A stretch of DNA of 64,000 nt from CAVONB01 sp963697205 (GCA_963697205.1 CAVONB010000013.1:614593-678592); one strand, 5' to 3'; shown: positions 9,282 to 20,560, counted from the first letter of the stretch. Numbers and translations are program-made. Notes: generated by a model not told the origin, from the letters alone.

Positions 9282-10028
9282 TTACCTCGCCAGATGCTTG
9301 CCGAAGAACGCGAAGACCTTCGCCCAGCCATCGAGCGCCTGCTCCACGCGATACATCGGACGGTGATAGTAGAAGATGCCGTGACCGGCGTCGTCGTAGC
9401 GGTAGAACTCGTACGACTTGCCGTGCTTCTTCAGCTCGGCCTCGTGTTGGTCGACCTGCTCCGGGCTCGGCGCCCGGTCGTCGTTGCCGAAAATGCCCAG
9501 CAACGGGCACGACAGCCCCGCCGTCATATCGATCGGCGCCGTCGGCGTCTTCGCGTTCAACTCCTCCTTGCCCATGACGACGCGCCCGCCCCAAAGATCG
9601 ATGCACGCATCCACGTCCGACTTCTGGCAGGCGTAGACGAACGCATGCCGGCCGCCCGAGCACGACCCGAAGAGGCCGACCTTGCCGTTGTGACCAGCCT
9701 GCGCGCGCACCCACTTCACCGCAGCCTCGGTGTCCCCCACGACCTGCGCATCGGCGACGCCGCCTTCGGCCCGCACCTTCGCAGCCACGTCGTCGGGATG
9801 GCCCTGGCCGTTGCGCTCATACAGGTTGGCGCAGATCGCGATATAGCCGTTATGGGCGAACTTGCGCGTCTGCTCGATGTACCACTCGCTCCAGCCCGGC
9901 AGATGGTGCACGAGCACGACCCCTGGAAACGGCCCCGCGCCCGATGGCCGCGCCACATACGCCGAGATGGGATCACCCTTGTCGCCGTTGATCTTGATCT
10001 CGTCGACACTCATGCCGCGATAGGTCAT
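9282..10028 (-). CDS. dienelactone hydrolase family alpha/beta hydrolase
   Basis: A 248-residue cytoplasmic alpha/beta hydrolase. The nucleophile elbow is GSCSGG near residue 130, with Cys in the position used by dienelactone hydrolases; the acid lies in IFGNDDRAP and the histidine in DDAGHGIFYY. The family opens lactones and related esters during degradation of aromatics or acts on small esters. It forms a two-gene unit with the DUF6295-like gene that follows within six bases. The actual substrate is unknown. Confidence 0.87.
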   Translation of the reverse strand: MTYRGMSVDEIKINGDKGDPISAYVARPSGAGPFPGVVLVHHLPGWSEWYIEQTRKFAHNGYIAICANLYERNGQGHPDDVAAKVRAEGGVADAQVVGDTEAAVKWVRAQAGHNGKVGLFGSCSGGRHAFVYACQKSDVDACIDLWGGRVVMGKEELNAKTPTAPIDMTAGLSCPLLGIFGNDDRAPSPEQVDQHEAELKKHGKSYEFYRYDDAGHGIFYYHRPMYRVEQALDGWAKVFAFFGKHLAR

Positions 10029-10237
10029 GCCTGATCACTCCCCAGACTGATGAACGACCACCCGGCGTGCCGTCATTCGTGACCGGACGTCGCCCCGCCG
10101 TCGTGGAGCCGAACCTTAAAGGCTCCCTTCACCGAAGGCCAGCGCAGCCCCCCCTGTGTGCCTGCCTCGGCGCGCCTTGCACACCCCGGCGACGTCTGTG
10201 ATCATGCCGCCCAAACACCATCACGGGAGGCGACACG

Positions 10238-11141
10238 ATGACCGCACGGCAAGAGGCCCTGGAGCCCTGGCAATGGCCGGAGGAGCAGTGGCGAAGCATC
10301 GTCAACCACGTTCGCGCCGGGCGTAGCTATCGGCCCAAGGCGTGGAAGGACGGCGCGCGCATGGCCTTTGCGGTGTCCTTCGACAGCGACCATGAGACCA
10401 ACGAGCTGCGGGACGGCGGCAAGTCGTTCGGCCGCATGAGCTGGGGCCAGTACGGCAACCGCCAGGCCATCCCGCGCATCCTCGCCATGCTCAAGCGCAT
10501 GGACGTACGCGCCACCTTCTATGTCCCCGGCGTCGTCGCCACGCTCTATCCCGACGAGCAGCGCCGCATCGTGGCGGAGGGACACGAGGTCGCCCTCCAC
10601 GGCTGGATCCACGAGCTCAACTCCATTCTCTCCTACGAGGATGAGCGCGAGCTGATGCTGCGCGCCGACGAGGTGCTGACCCGGACCACCGGCGTCAAGC
10701 CCGTAGGCGTGCGCACCTGCTCGTGGGACTTCTCGCCCGCACACGCTGCGGATCGAAAAGGAGATGGGCCTCCTTTACGACAGCTCCTTGATGGCCGACT
10801 ACGACTGCTACGAGCTGATGCTCGACGGCGAGCCGACCGGCGTCACCGAGTTGCCCGTCGAATGGATGCGCGACGACGCGGTCTATTTCTGGATGCACCG
10901 CTTCCAGAACCTGCGGCCCTATACGCCGCCCCACGACGTGCTCGAGATCTGGCGGCGCGAGCTGGATGCCGCGTTCGACGAGGGCGGCATCTTCCAGCTC
11001 ACCACCCACCCCCACGTCATCGGCTACCGCTCGCGGCTCTGGATCATCGAGGAGCTGATCCGTCATGCGCGCGCCAGGGGGCAGGTCTGGTTCGCCACGC
11101 ATGCCGAGGTGGCGGCTTATGCGCGCGAGCATGGCGCATAG
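10238..11141 (+). CDS. polysaccharide deacetylase (NodB domain), frameshifted
   Basis: Two frames together make one protein of about 300 residues with the NodB fold. The first (10238 to about 10740) carries FDSDHE and the HGWIHE metal-site region and ends at DFSP. The second (to TGA 11139-11141) continues HTLRIEKEMGLLYDSSL and ends with a TTHPHVIG motif. One extra base near 10737 (CCC-G-CAC where CCG-CAC is expected) breaks the frame. Such proteins remove N- or O-acyl groups or hydrolyse amides. The frameshift is the same kind as those in the ribosomal operon, so it is probably a sequence error. Confidence 0.8.
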
Positions 11142-11190
11142 CCGCACTCGCCTTCGCGCCGCGGATCGCAAGCGCAAACCAAATCGCGAA

Positions 11191-11226
11191 TCGAAAAGGG
11201 CGCCCGATGAGGCGCCCTTTCTTGCA
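11191..11226. terminator. bidirectional rho-independent terminator
   Basis: Stem GGGCGCC / GGCGCCC (11198-11217, loop CGATGA) is preceded by GAAAA and followed by TTTCTT. It lies between the convergent deacetylase and rpsD genes and can serve both. Confidence 0.85.
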
Positions 11227-11252
11227 TTTCCGAATTGAAACGTCGTCGACGC

Positions 11253-11870
11253 TCAGCGCGAGTAGAACTCGACCACCAGGTTCGGCTCCATCTGGACCGG
11301 ATACGGCACGTCGGCCAGCGCCGGCACGCGCAGCATCTTGGTGGTCATCTTGGTGTGATCGACTTCCAGGTAATCGGGAACGTCGCGCTCCGCGCTCTGG
11401 CTGGATTCGATGACCAGCGCCAGTTGCCGGCCCTTCTCGCTGAGCTCGACAGCATCGTTGACGCGCACGCGGAAGCTCGGGATCGTCACCCGGCGCCCGT
11501 TGACGCGCACATGGCCATGGCTCACCAGCTGGCGCGCAGCAAACGGCGTCGGAGCGAGCTTGGCGCGATAGACGACGGCATCTAGCCGGCGCTCCAGCAG
11601 GCCGATGATGTGCTCCGACGTGGAGCCGCGCAGCCGCGAGGCCTCCACGTAGTAGCGGTGGAACTGGCGCTCGGTGATGTTGGCGTAATAGCCCTTGAGC
11701 TTCTGCTTGGCGCGCAGCTGCTGGCCGAAGTCGGACAGCTTCGACATCCGCCGCTCGCCATGCTGGCCGGGGCGGCTCTCGCGCTTGTTGATTGGGCTCT
11801 TGGGCCGGCCCCAGATGTTCTCGCCGAGACGGCGGTCGATCTTGTGCTTGGCCTGGACGCGTTTGGTCAT
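11253..11870 (-). CDS. rpsD: 30S ribosomal protein S4
   Basis: A 205-residue S4, the primary 16S rRNA binder of the 5' domain. It starts MTKRVQAKHKIDRRLGENIWG and carries the S4 RNA-binding domain (LERRLDAVVYRA, then LVSHGHVRVNGRRV). As in many alphaproteobacteria it stands alone, away from the alpha operon. Unlike most ribosomal genes in this window it has no frameshift. A terminator lies just after it. Confidence 0.97.
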   Translation of the reverse strand: MTKRVQAKHKIDRRLGENIWGRPKSPINKRESRPGQHGERRMSKLSDFGQQLRAKQKLKGYYANITERQFHRYYVEASRLRGSTSEHIIGLLERRLDAVVYRAKLAPTPFAARQLVSHGHVRVNGRRVTIPSFRVRVNDAVELSEKGRQLALVIESSQSAERDVPDYLEVDHTKMTTKMLRVPALADVPYPVQMEPNLVVEFYSR

Positions 11871-12180
11871 GGGTCGTCTCGATCCTTCGAAGTCGAATAA
11901 AATCGGTGTCGATCTGGACCCCGACGATCCCTGGTGGGCGGCGGCGGCCTCGATCTGTTTCGGTAAGTCAGCGCCCCCTCCTCTGCCGTCCGGCGAGCCA
12001 CCGGGGCTCACCGATCCAGCCAACAGGTGCCAGTCGCGGGTCCATGGACCCGACCTTGGCGCCGCAGGTGCGCGGAATCGAACGCGGACCCAAATGGGTC
12101 CGCGCTAACCGGGCCTTCTTACCCGCCGGCATACCCGCCGTCAACGACGACGGCGGCCGCCGGGCTTATTTCTCGCCCGC
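11871..12180. other. intergenic region upstream of rpsD with two hairpins
   Basis: About 310 bases between rpsD and the hypothetical gene, both on the minus strand. It should hold the rpsD promoter, but I see no clear -35/-10 pair. The palindromes at 12037-12052 and 12083-12104 are described separately. Confidence 0.4.
12037..12104 (-). other. paired hairpins with a tRNA-like T-loop sequence
   Basis: CGGGTCCATGGACCCG (12037-12052) is a perfect 16-base palindrome. CGCGGACCC-AAAT-GGGTCCGCG (12083-12104) is a nine-pair stem with a four-base loop. Between them, read on the minus strand, is CGTTCGATTCCGCG, which resembles a tRNA T-loop, and then GCGCCA. A full cloverleaf does not fold by eye, so this may be a tRNA relic, a terminator for the hypothetical gene or an unknown small RNA. 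Confidence 0.4.
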
Positions 12181-12855
12181 TCACTTCTTGGAGGTGGCCG
12201 GGGCCGCAGCCGCCGTGGCCGGAGCGGCCGCCGTGGGCGGCGCCGCGGCCGTCGGCGGCGGTTCCGAGCGCACCGACGGACCGGTCTTGACGTACTCGCT
12301 CACCAGCTGCTTGACCTTCGTCCGCTGCTCGTCCGTGCACGTCTGCGTGCGCGCCTTCGTCTCCTGGACGACGACTTCCTTGTCGCCGTTCTTCTCCACC
12401 AGCTTCAGCTTGCCCGTCAGCAGCATCACCGTCGTCAGGTGCAACTGATTGATGAAGATGAGTTGCTGATCCGTCCATTTCTTCTTCTGTTCCTCGCGGC
12501 GCATCAGCGAGCGATAGTTCTCCACCTGCTCGTCGGCCAGCTCGCAGATCTGCGCGTGGGCCGACAGCCGCCCGACGCGGATCACTTCGCGCACGACGTC
12601 CATCGACACCATCACCGCATCGCGCTTCTTCTTGTCGATCTCGATCGTCTGGCCATTGGGCTTGGTGAACTTCTGCGGCGTCAGCGCCCAAGCATAATCC
12701 ATGAACGTCCGCATGGACTTCTCGCTCAGCTCCTGCGCGCCGGCCCCCGCAGCCGTGCCCGCCAGCGCGAGGCCCGCCGCAGCCGCCGTCAGCCACCCGC
12801 GCCGCGCCCCGAGGATCGCGCCCGCCGTCGTCCCCGCCTGCCCTTTGAGTTTCAT
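12181..12855 (-). CDS. secreted hypothetical protein with Ala/Pro-rich tail
   Basis: A 224-residue protein. Residues 1-41 look like an export signal with a hydrophobic Ala/Gly core and a likely cleavage after GAGA. The middle is alpha-helical and highly charged (KWTDQQLIFINQLH, ELADEQVENYRSLM), with two cysteines that could pair. The last 35 residues are low-complexity Ala/Pro/Thr. I recognise no family. It starts at the ATG at 12855 because that precedes a proper signal peptide; the frame is open further upstream. A periplasmic structural or stress role is possible but unsupported. Confidence 0.65.
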   Translation of the reverse strand: MKLKGQAGTTAGAILGARRGWLTAAAAGLALAGTAAGAGAQELSEKSMRTFMDYAWALTPQKFTKPNGQTIEIDKKKRDAVMVSMDVVREVIRVGRLSAHAQICELADEQVENYRSLMRREEQKKKWTDQQLIFINQLHLTTVMLLTGKLKLVEKNGDKEVVVQETKARTQTCTDEQRTKVKQLVSEYVKTGPSVRSEPPPTAAAPPTAAAPATAAAAPATSKK

Positions 12856-13013
12856 TGCGTCCCTGGCCTCGCTGTCATGTTGCCCCGCGGCGCCTGGCGC
12901 CGGCCGGCGCAACGGCGCTTGCACACGCCTCCCGCCGCCCCTCACGTTGCAGGAGCGACCCCACCGGATATCCCGGCATCGCTCAACCGAAATTCTGGCC
13001 AGATCAAGGCGCG

Positions 13014-14276
13014 CTATGTGGACGACTTGCGGCCGCGTCCCTTGCCATGTGCAAGCGTGGCTACAATACCACGCAGCGTGCGCACTTCCTGACGCGTCGG
13101 CGCCATACGCGTCAGCATCGTCCGCAAATTCTGGGTCATTGTCGGCAACTTATGCTCAGGATTGAAGAAACCGAGTCGCAACAGCTCGGCCTCCAGATGC
13201 TCGAACAACCCCAGCAGCTCGGCTTTGTCGGCGGGCGCATCGTCGTTCATGTAGAAGCCCGCCTCGAGCGGCTTTTCGTAGGTCGTGACCCGCCCAAGAC
13301 TGGCGCGCCCCGTCTGTTGCATCCAGGCATACCCAAGGATCAGAACCGCCTGGGCCAGATTCAGGGAGGCAAACCGGGTGTTCACCGGGATCATCACGAT
13401 GGCATCGGCCAGCGCCACCTCGCGCGTCTCCAGCCCGTTCCTTTCCCGCCCGAACAGCAACCCGCACCGCTCCCCCTTGGCGATACGCGCCGCAATTGCC
13501 TCGGCCGCCTGCTCCGGTGTCAGCACGGGCTTGCGCAGGTCACGCTGGCGGGCCGTTGTGGCAACGACGAAGTTGAGATCCCCGATCGCTGCCTCAAGCG
13601 TGTCGTGGGCCGTCGCCTCCTCCACCACAAAGTTGGCCCCGGACGCCGCAATCCGCGCCTTCTCGTTCGGCCATCCGTCGCGCGGCGCCACCAGCCGCAA
13701 GGCGTCGAGCCCGAAATTGGCCATCGCCCGCGCAACCATGCCAATATTGTCGGCCAGTTGCGGTTCCATCAGGATCACCGCCGGCGCCTCACCATCGCCC
13801 GCAAACGCCCCACTTGGCAGGTCGGCCCGGCGGATGCCGTGACGCAGCTTGCGCAACACCCGGCGCGCCCAGAACCAATAGTTCTCCCCCGACCAGCTCT
13901 TCTCCAGTGCCGCAAGCGAAGGGGTCGCAATCCGGTTGCTCCCCGCCCCCGTCAACCGCACCGCGCCGTCCCCGACCACGATCTCCCCGTGGGCCCGGAT
14001 GAAATCGTCGAGCGTGTAGAGCCCCTGCGCCTCGGTGCGCCGCTTGCAGCCGGGACAGGTGAGGCCTGCCGCCTCGCACCGCAGTTCCGCGCAATAGGTC
14101 AAAACCGGCTCCAGCGCCTCCCGGTCGAGGCCGGGGATGGCGAGCTCGGAAAGCCCCGTGTCGATGCTCCGCTCATGGCAGGCGTGCACCACCACACCCA
14201 CCGGCGTCTGGGTCCCGGCAAGGCAGGGCGTGGCGTCGAAGTCTGAAATGCAAGAGTGCGGCGTCGGATCGGTCAT
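13014..14276 (-). CDS. TrmJ/SpoU-type RNA methyltransferase with extra N-terminal region
   Basis: A 420-residue protein. From about residue 165 it is a SPOUT RNA methyltransferase: PAVILMEPQLADNIGMVARAM, then GLLFGRERNGL and the knot segment IPVNTRFASLNLAQAV, as in TrmJ, which methylates the ribose at tRNA position 32 with S-adenosylmethionine. The first 165 residues are not part of TrmJ. They hold several cysteines (YCAELRC, LTCPGC) that could bind a metal, and end in a basic helix. Usual TrmJ length is about 250, so this looks like a fusion in one frame. The methyltransferase part is firm; its exact target is inferred. Confidence 0.85.
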   Translation of the reverse strand: MTDPTPHSCISDFDATPCLAGTQTPVGVVVHACHERSIDTGLSELAIPGLDREALEPVLTYCAELRCEAAGLTCPGCKRRTEAQGLYTLDDFIRAHGEIVVGDGAVRLTGAGSNRIATPSLAALEKSWSGENYWFWARRVLRKLRHGIRRADLPSGAFAGDGEAPAVILMEPQLADNIGMVARAMANFGLDALRLVAPRDGWPNEKARIAASGANFVVEEATAHDTLEAAIGDLNFVVATTARQRDLRKPVLTPEQAAEAIAARIAKGERCGLLFGRERNGLETREVALADAIVMIPVNTRFASLNLAQAVLILGYAWMQQTGRASLGRVTTYEKPLEAGFYMNDDAPADKAELLGLFEHLEAELLRLGFFNPEHKLPTMTQNLRTMLTRMAPTRQEVRTLRGIVATLAHGKGRGRKSST

Positions 14277-14354
14277 GACCGGGTTCTAGCATGGGTGGCA
14301 TCGCCGGCCACAACCATCGGCGGCCGCCTCGGCCCTATCAGTCCCGGCGATGGT

Positions 14355-15386
14355 TCATCCCCGGCCCAGCAATCGATCCCCGACCCGTTCCGCCATCCGC
14401 AACATATTGGCCAGGTTCTTGAAGTCACGCGCGGGACGTAGCAGGGCGTCACGGCCCCTTGCGGGCAAAGAATCCGGCAGATCGCCAACCGTCCGCGCGA
14501 GCAGGGCGAAGAGATTATGCTCATCGATCAACCGTTGACGCGCCACCCGGATCGCCGGCGCATGCGCCTCATAGGGATCGCGCGCGAGCACGTCGCCGAC
14601 CACGCGGGTCACCGCATCCAGGTCATCGATCGGCGGCAGCACGATCAAGGAGTCCGGGGCAAAGTAGTCCGTGACGTTCGCACACCCCGAAAACAGCGGA
14701 AGCGCATACCCAAGATAGGCGTCCGCGAGCTTCTCCGTCCAGAAATGCGGCACGTCATTGTTCTCGAGCACCAAGTGATACCGATACGGCAGGATCGCAT
14801 CCGCTTTGTCGGGGATCTGGCGAAACCCCGAGCCGAACACGTCGATCTGGCCGGGAAACGCGTTCCGCAAATGCTCCACCAAGGCGAGCCGCTGGCGGTG
14901 CCTTTTCACCTTCGTCTTGGCCGAGATGACGACCGAGATCCGCGCCACCTTCTCGGCCGGCGCCTCAAGCGCGATCAATGCCTCAAGGCTCATCGGCGGC
15001 CGCGCCGTCTCTGGAGGGCTGAAATCGACCCCGAAGAACCAAGGCAGCCCCGGCTGGCTCTCGATCCATCGACCGCGATAGCCTCCGACCGGATAGGCGG
15101 AAATCAAGCTGCCGAACTGATTTGCGAAACCAGCTCTGTATCGCTTCACCTCGGGTGGCTCGGTAAGAACGAGGATGCGCCGCTGCCTGGAGGCTGCAAC
15201 GCGCACCGCGCTCGTGATCTCGTCGAGAACGACCAGTGTGGGCGCCGACAGTGCCTCGCGGTCGACAGCGAAACGCGGCGACGCCTTTGCACGATCCCAT
15301 TGACGCATGGTCGATCCCAGCGAGAACCGACCAAGCAACCCGACGACCCCATTCTCAGCAGCTGCCCCCACGCGATCCCGCTCCAA
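14355..15386 (-). CDS. GT10-like alpha-1,3/4-fucosyltransferase
   Basis: A 343-residue cytoplasmic glycosyltransferase. The C-terminal half has the GT10 pattern: HLVLENNDVPHFWTEKLADA, then GYALPLFSGC, matching the family's EN...TEK..DA...G..P nucleotide-sugar site. GT10 enzymes move fucose from GDP-fucose onto GlcNAc or glucose. It is the third of three glycosyltransferase genes on this strand (GT11, GT2, GT10). The N terminus is poorly conserved and the start could be further in, at the methionine about 27 residues later. Family is well supported; acceptor unknown. Confidence 0.8.
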   Translation of the reverse strand: MERDRVGAAAENGVVGLLGRFSLGSTMRQWDRAKASPRFAVDREALSAPTLVVLDEITSAVRVAASRQRRILVLTEPPEVKRYRAGFANQFGSLISAYPVGGYRGRWIESQPGLPWFFGVDFSPPETARPPMSLEALIALEAPAEKVARISVVISAKTKVKRHRQRLALVEHLRNAFPGQIDVFGSGFRQIPDKADAILPYRYHLVLENNDVPHFWTEKLADAYLGYALPLFSGCANVTDYFAPDSLIVLPPIDDLDAVTRVVGDVLARDPYEAHAPAIRVARQRLIDEHNLFALLARTVGDLPDSLPARGRDALLRPARDFKNLANMLRMAERVGDRLLGRG

Positions 15387-15440
15387 AAAACCACCGTCCG
15401 GTCACGACTAGACCCTGTCGACGTAATGCCATCGCCCTAC

Positions 15441-16481
15441 TCAGGTCGCGCCGGGATCAGCAACCCCGTCTTCCCGTTTCGCGCGAAACGCCTGCGCGAG
15501 AGCCACTCGAAACAACGCGCCGCTGCCCATTGCAGCCGGTCGGCGCGCGAGCCGCGACGCCAGGTGAGCCAGCATTTCTCCACGCGTCTTGAAGCCGGCA
15601 AGTGACCACAACCGTTCCCGGATCACGAAGTGAAGCGCCAGGTCACGCACGGGATAGCGCCCCTGGAGCAAGCGCTCGTAGCCATCGACGATCGGTGCGG
15701 CATCGTGCGCATCCAACGTCGCAGCAAGCAGAGCCCCGTCATCGCAACCAAAATGCCGCGCAACAGCGGACAGATCGGCGCGCAGGCTCGCCAGAAGGAT
15801 CCTATCGCGCCGGCTGCGCGAAGAGCTTTTGGCGTGCACGCGATACCTCAGCAGGATGTCGTCAAGTTCGACGAGTTGACCGCGTTCTGCCAGACGCCAC
15901 CACAGATCACGATCTTCCCCACCATGCGCAAAGTACGCACGATAGCCACCGACGCCCCTGAGAGGCTCGGCTCGGATCATGGCGGTGGGATGCGCGAGCC
16001 CCGGCGGTTGCGGTGGAAAGCATGTCACGCTCCATTGCGCATTGCGCTTCCGTCCCACGCGCGGCTGCTTGTGCCTCGGCACACCCTCGGCATCGACCTT
16101 GAGGATACGGCTGCCCACAGCGACACATTCGGGCTGGGCACCGAGAAAAGCGACCTGCCGCGCAAATCGCTCCGGCAAACTTTCGTCATCGGCATCCATG
16201 CGCGCGATGAAGGCGCCCCGGGCGACCTCGATGCCGCGGTTGAGCGCCCCCACGAGCCCGCGCCGTCCTTCCGAGATCAGCACCACGCGCGGGTCATCAG
16301 CGCCAAGCCGCTCCACGAGCAACCGCGTCCCATCCGTGCTCCCATCGTCGATGACGATGACCTCGAAATCGGCATAGGTCTGCGCCAGGATCGAGCGCAC
16401 CGCCGCCTCGATTGTGGATGCGCCGTTATGAACGGGCAACACAACAGAAACGCCGGGAATAGAAGCGTGATCTCGTTTCAC
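15441..16481 (-). CDS. GT2 family glycosyltransferase
   Basis: About 346 residues. It has the GT-A fold of family 2: VSVVLPVHNGASTIEAAV, VIVIDDGSTDGT, then ARMDADD (the metal-binding DXD) and GGEDRDLWWRLAERG (the ED base motif). The C-terminal 100 residues are helical. I choose the GTG at 16481 because it follows a GAGAGA ribosome site, 13 bases after the GT11 stop; the frame is open further upstream inside that gene. It would extend the glycan that the flanking fucosyltransferases cap. Confidence 0.85.
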   Translation of the reverse strand: MKRDHASIPGVSVVLPVHNGASTIEAAVRSILAQTYADFEVIVIDDGSTDGTRLLVERLGADDPRVVLISEGRRGLVGALNRGIEVARGAFIARMDADDESLPERFARQVAFLGAQPECVAVGSRILKVDAEGVPRHKQPRVGRKRNAQWSVTCFPPQPPGLAHPTAMIRAEPLRGVGGYRAYFAHGGEDRDLWWRLAERGQLVELDDILLRYRVHAKSSSRSRRDRILLASLRADLSAVARHFGCDDGALLAATLDAHDAAPIVDGYERLLQGRYPVRDLALHFVIRERLWSLAGFKTRGEMLAHLASRLARRPAAMGSGALFRVALAQAFRAKREDGVADPGAT

Positions 16482-16494
16482 GCGCAGTCTCTCA

Positions 16495-17409
16495 TCATGC
16501 CAAAATCCAAGTGTCGGGATAAAGGTCGCAGATGTTCTTTTCGCGCATCGTCGCTGCCGTGAACCATTGCCGGGGCGCCAGCACCGTCTTGTCCGAAAAA
16601 GTACCGAGCCACGCACCCCACCAGCTGAACGAGCTGTTCGCGATGATATTGTGGTGGCACAGCGACATCAGATAGAGATCTTCCCACGGCCGATCCGCAG
16701 GCGTTGCGACATGCTCGGCCCGCACGCCCTCCGGCAGCACCTTGCGGGCATGGTCCACATCGTCGGTGAAGACGAACACATCGAGCGGACGCCCCAGCAA
16801 TGCGCCGAGGATGCGAAGGGTACGGCCGTAATAGCTGGCCGGCAAAGGCGCAAGCGCCGCACCTGCACCTTGTGTGAGATAGTCGCCGCCTCGAATGTGA
16901 ACCGCCACCGAGCAGGGCCGCTCCCGGATCACGCCGGCCCACCGCGCCCCTTCGGGCGACAACGCGGGAATGTTGGTAAACCGCGCGCGCAGATCCTCTT
17001 CGACGCCCTGGAAATACAGCGGGCTCTGGAAATAGCCGCGGATCTCACACGGCGGCGCGAGACGAAAGAAAGCCGAGTCGAAGTGGTGCGAGGTTTCACG
17101 GTACCAGCCGACCTTCAGGTCGCCGCCACCAACAACGCGAGCCGTCGCCTTCAAGGCGGGATGCCGGCTCAGCCACTTACGCAACCTGGGCCTGGCCAGA
17201 GGCTCGGAAACGACGCGCTCGCCAACACCGAAATGGCCCAGCTGAAACGGCCGGCCTGGCACATCCTGCCGGTACCACGACGTGTCGAGCACCAACTCGG
17301 CAGCGTGCCGCCGCGCCAGGGCCAGCCCCGCCGCATACTGAAACATCTGATTTGCCATGCCGCCCATCAGATGAACGGTCACGGTGCTCGTGTTCAACAC
17401 CAGCCCCAT
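16495..17409 (-). CDS. GT11 family alpha-1,2-fucosyltransferase
   Basis: A 304-residue enzyme with all GT11 signatures: MGGMANQMFQYAAGLALA at the N terminus, VAVHIRGGDYL in the middle (donor-binding Arg), and NSSFSWWGAWL near the C terminus. GT11 proteins transfer fucose in alpha-1,2 linkage to galactose, as in H-antigen synthesis and Nod factor or O-antigen decoration. First gene of a three-gene minus-strand glycosyltransferase unit. Its donor GDP-fucose must be made elsewhere, since no gmd/fcl is in the window. Confidence 0.9.
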   Translation of the reverse strand: MGLVLNTSTVTVHLMGGMANQMFQYAAGLALARRHAAELVLDTSWYRQDVPGRPFQLGHFGVGERVVSEPLARPRLRKWLSRHPALKATARVVGGGDLKVGWYRETSHHFDSAFFRLAPPCEIRGYFQSPLYFQGVEEDLRARFTNIPALSPEGARWAGVIRERPCSVAVHIRGGDYLTQGAGAALAPLPASYYGRTLRILGALLGRPLDVFVFTDDVDHARKVLPEGVRAEHVATPADRPWEDLYLMSLCHHNIIANSSFSWWGAWLGTFSDKTVLAPRQWFTAATMREKNICDLYPDTWILA

Positions 17410-17882
17410 CTCCCGGTGAGGCAGGCCCCACCCCTCCCGTCACTTACGCCCCCGGTCCGGTCCAGTACGCCTGCCGCAGCGGCCCTCAGACCTGACGGCA
17501 GATCGCGCCTCGAGCCCCCGTGATTAACCAGTATAGCTGACCCGGAACATCAAGGTAGCAGCTCCCCTCGTCAACAAGCACGGCGGCGGAATGCACTGCT
17601 TGCCCCGTCTCTCTCCACCGGCCGGGCTTTCACACCCGCAACGCGGATGCTATAGGGCGCGCGCCGAATTCCACACCGGCCTGCCGAGCGTGGATCCGTA
17701 GGATTCCCGTCAGCCGGCCCCGGACTGGCGGTCACAGCGCCGGGGACGATCCCGACGTGGGCCCGAAGGGTGATGAGCCCTTCCCCCACCCGTCGGTTCC
17801 CCACCGGCCTGCCACGTGTGGACCAGCAAGCCGTGTTGCTTCCCGATCCGCTCACACGAGCATGATGACCAGAGGTGCTAGC
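17410..17882. other. intergenic region upstream of icd, with a short direct repeat
   Basis: About 470 bases between the divergent GT11 and isocitrate dehydrogenase genes. CACCGGCCTGCC occurs at 17674-17685 and again at 17802-17813, each followed by a GTGGA. A weak promoter-like pair, TTTCAC (17628) and TATAGG (17651) with a 17-base spacer, points toward icd. No gene is seen. Confidence 0.45.
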
Positions 17883-20105
<2,223 letters not shown>

Positions 20106-20560
20106 GGCGATAAAGCCGGCCACACGCGCCCTGGCCTACGTTGCGCCCGTCCTTCTCCCCGTGCTTCACGGGGAGAAGGGTAGAGCCTGCCCCCGCGAAA
20201 TCGGGGCATGAGGGCGTTCACGGGTTCGACGCACACTTGGCAATGGCCGCTCTTCGAGCCGAACCGGCCACAAGCCGCACCCAGCGGGCAGCGGCTCAGA
20301 CCGACGATTCTGACCCTGAGCGGTCATTTGTAGCTGTTCTAGGTCTGGCTGAGCGGCGTCCGGTCCACCGCAGGAAGCGGCCACGGTGGCCATTCGTACG
20401 TTCGGTTGCGTGCGAGCCGGGAACCCGCACGGATTACAACTTGACCGGCCCTGCGCGGCCTGCGAAGCAATTGGTTGTGGGGTCCGCCGCGACGTCCCCG
20501 TGAGGCGCCAGCCCAAAGATCGCGTCCATTGGCCTTCCATCGTGAAGGAAAGGACGCATC
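20106..20560. other. intergenic region before the chromate operon
   Basis: About 455 bases with no convincing gene. It begins with a strong inverted repeat (see the repeat at 20149) and ends with the ribosome site GAAAGGA before chrB. Any chromate-responsive promoter would lie here, but I cannot place it. Confidence 0.4.
20149..20205. repeat. extragenic palindrome (REP-like)
   Basis: CCTTCTCCCCGTG is followed after CTT by CACGGGGAGAAGG, a 13-pair perfect stem (about 20151-20179). A second small stem, CCCCCG/CGGGG, follows. This form is typical of short extragenic palindromes scattered in Rhizobiales genomes. It may also terminate icd transcription, although there is no T-run. Confidence 0.6.

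Noticed and set aside
8856..10034. Long plus-strand frame opposite the dienelactone hydrolase and DUF6295-like genes
   Set aside because: It is the antisense shadow of two recognisable genes and has Arg/His-rich, non-family composition.
12037..12110. A functional tRNA on the minus strand
   Set aside because: The T-loop-like sequence lacks a matching five-pair stem, there is no anticodon loop, and the acceptor does not pair properly.
11871..12180. A clear rpsD promoter
   Set aside because: No convincing -35/-10 pair with normal spacing could be placed on the minus strand.
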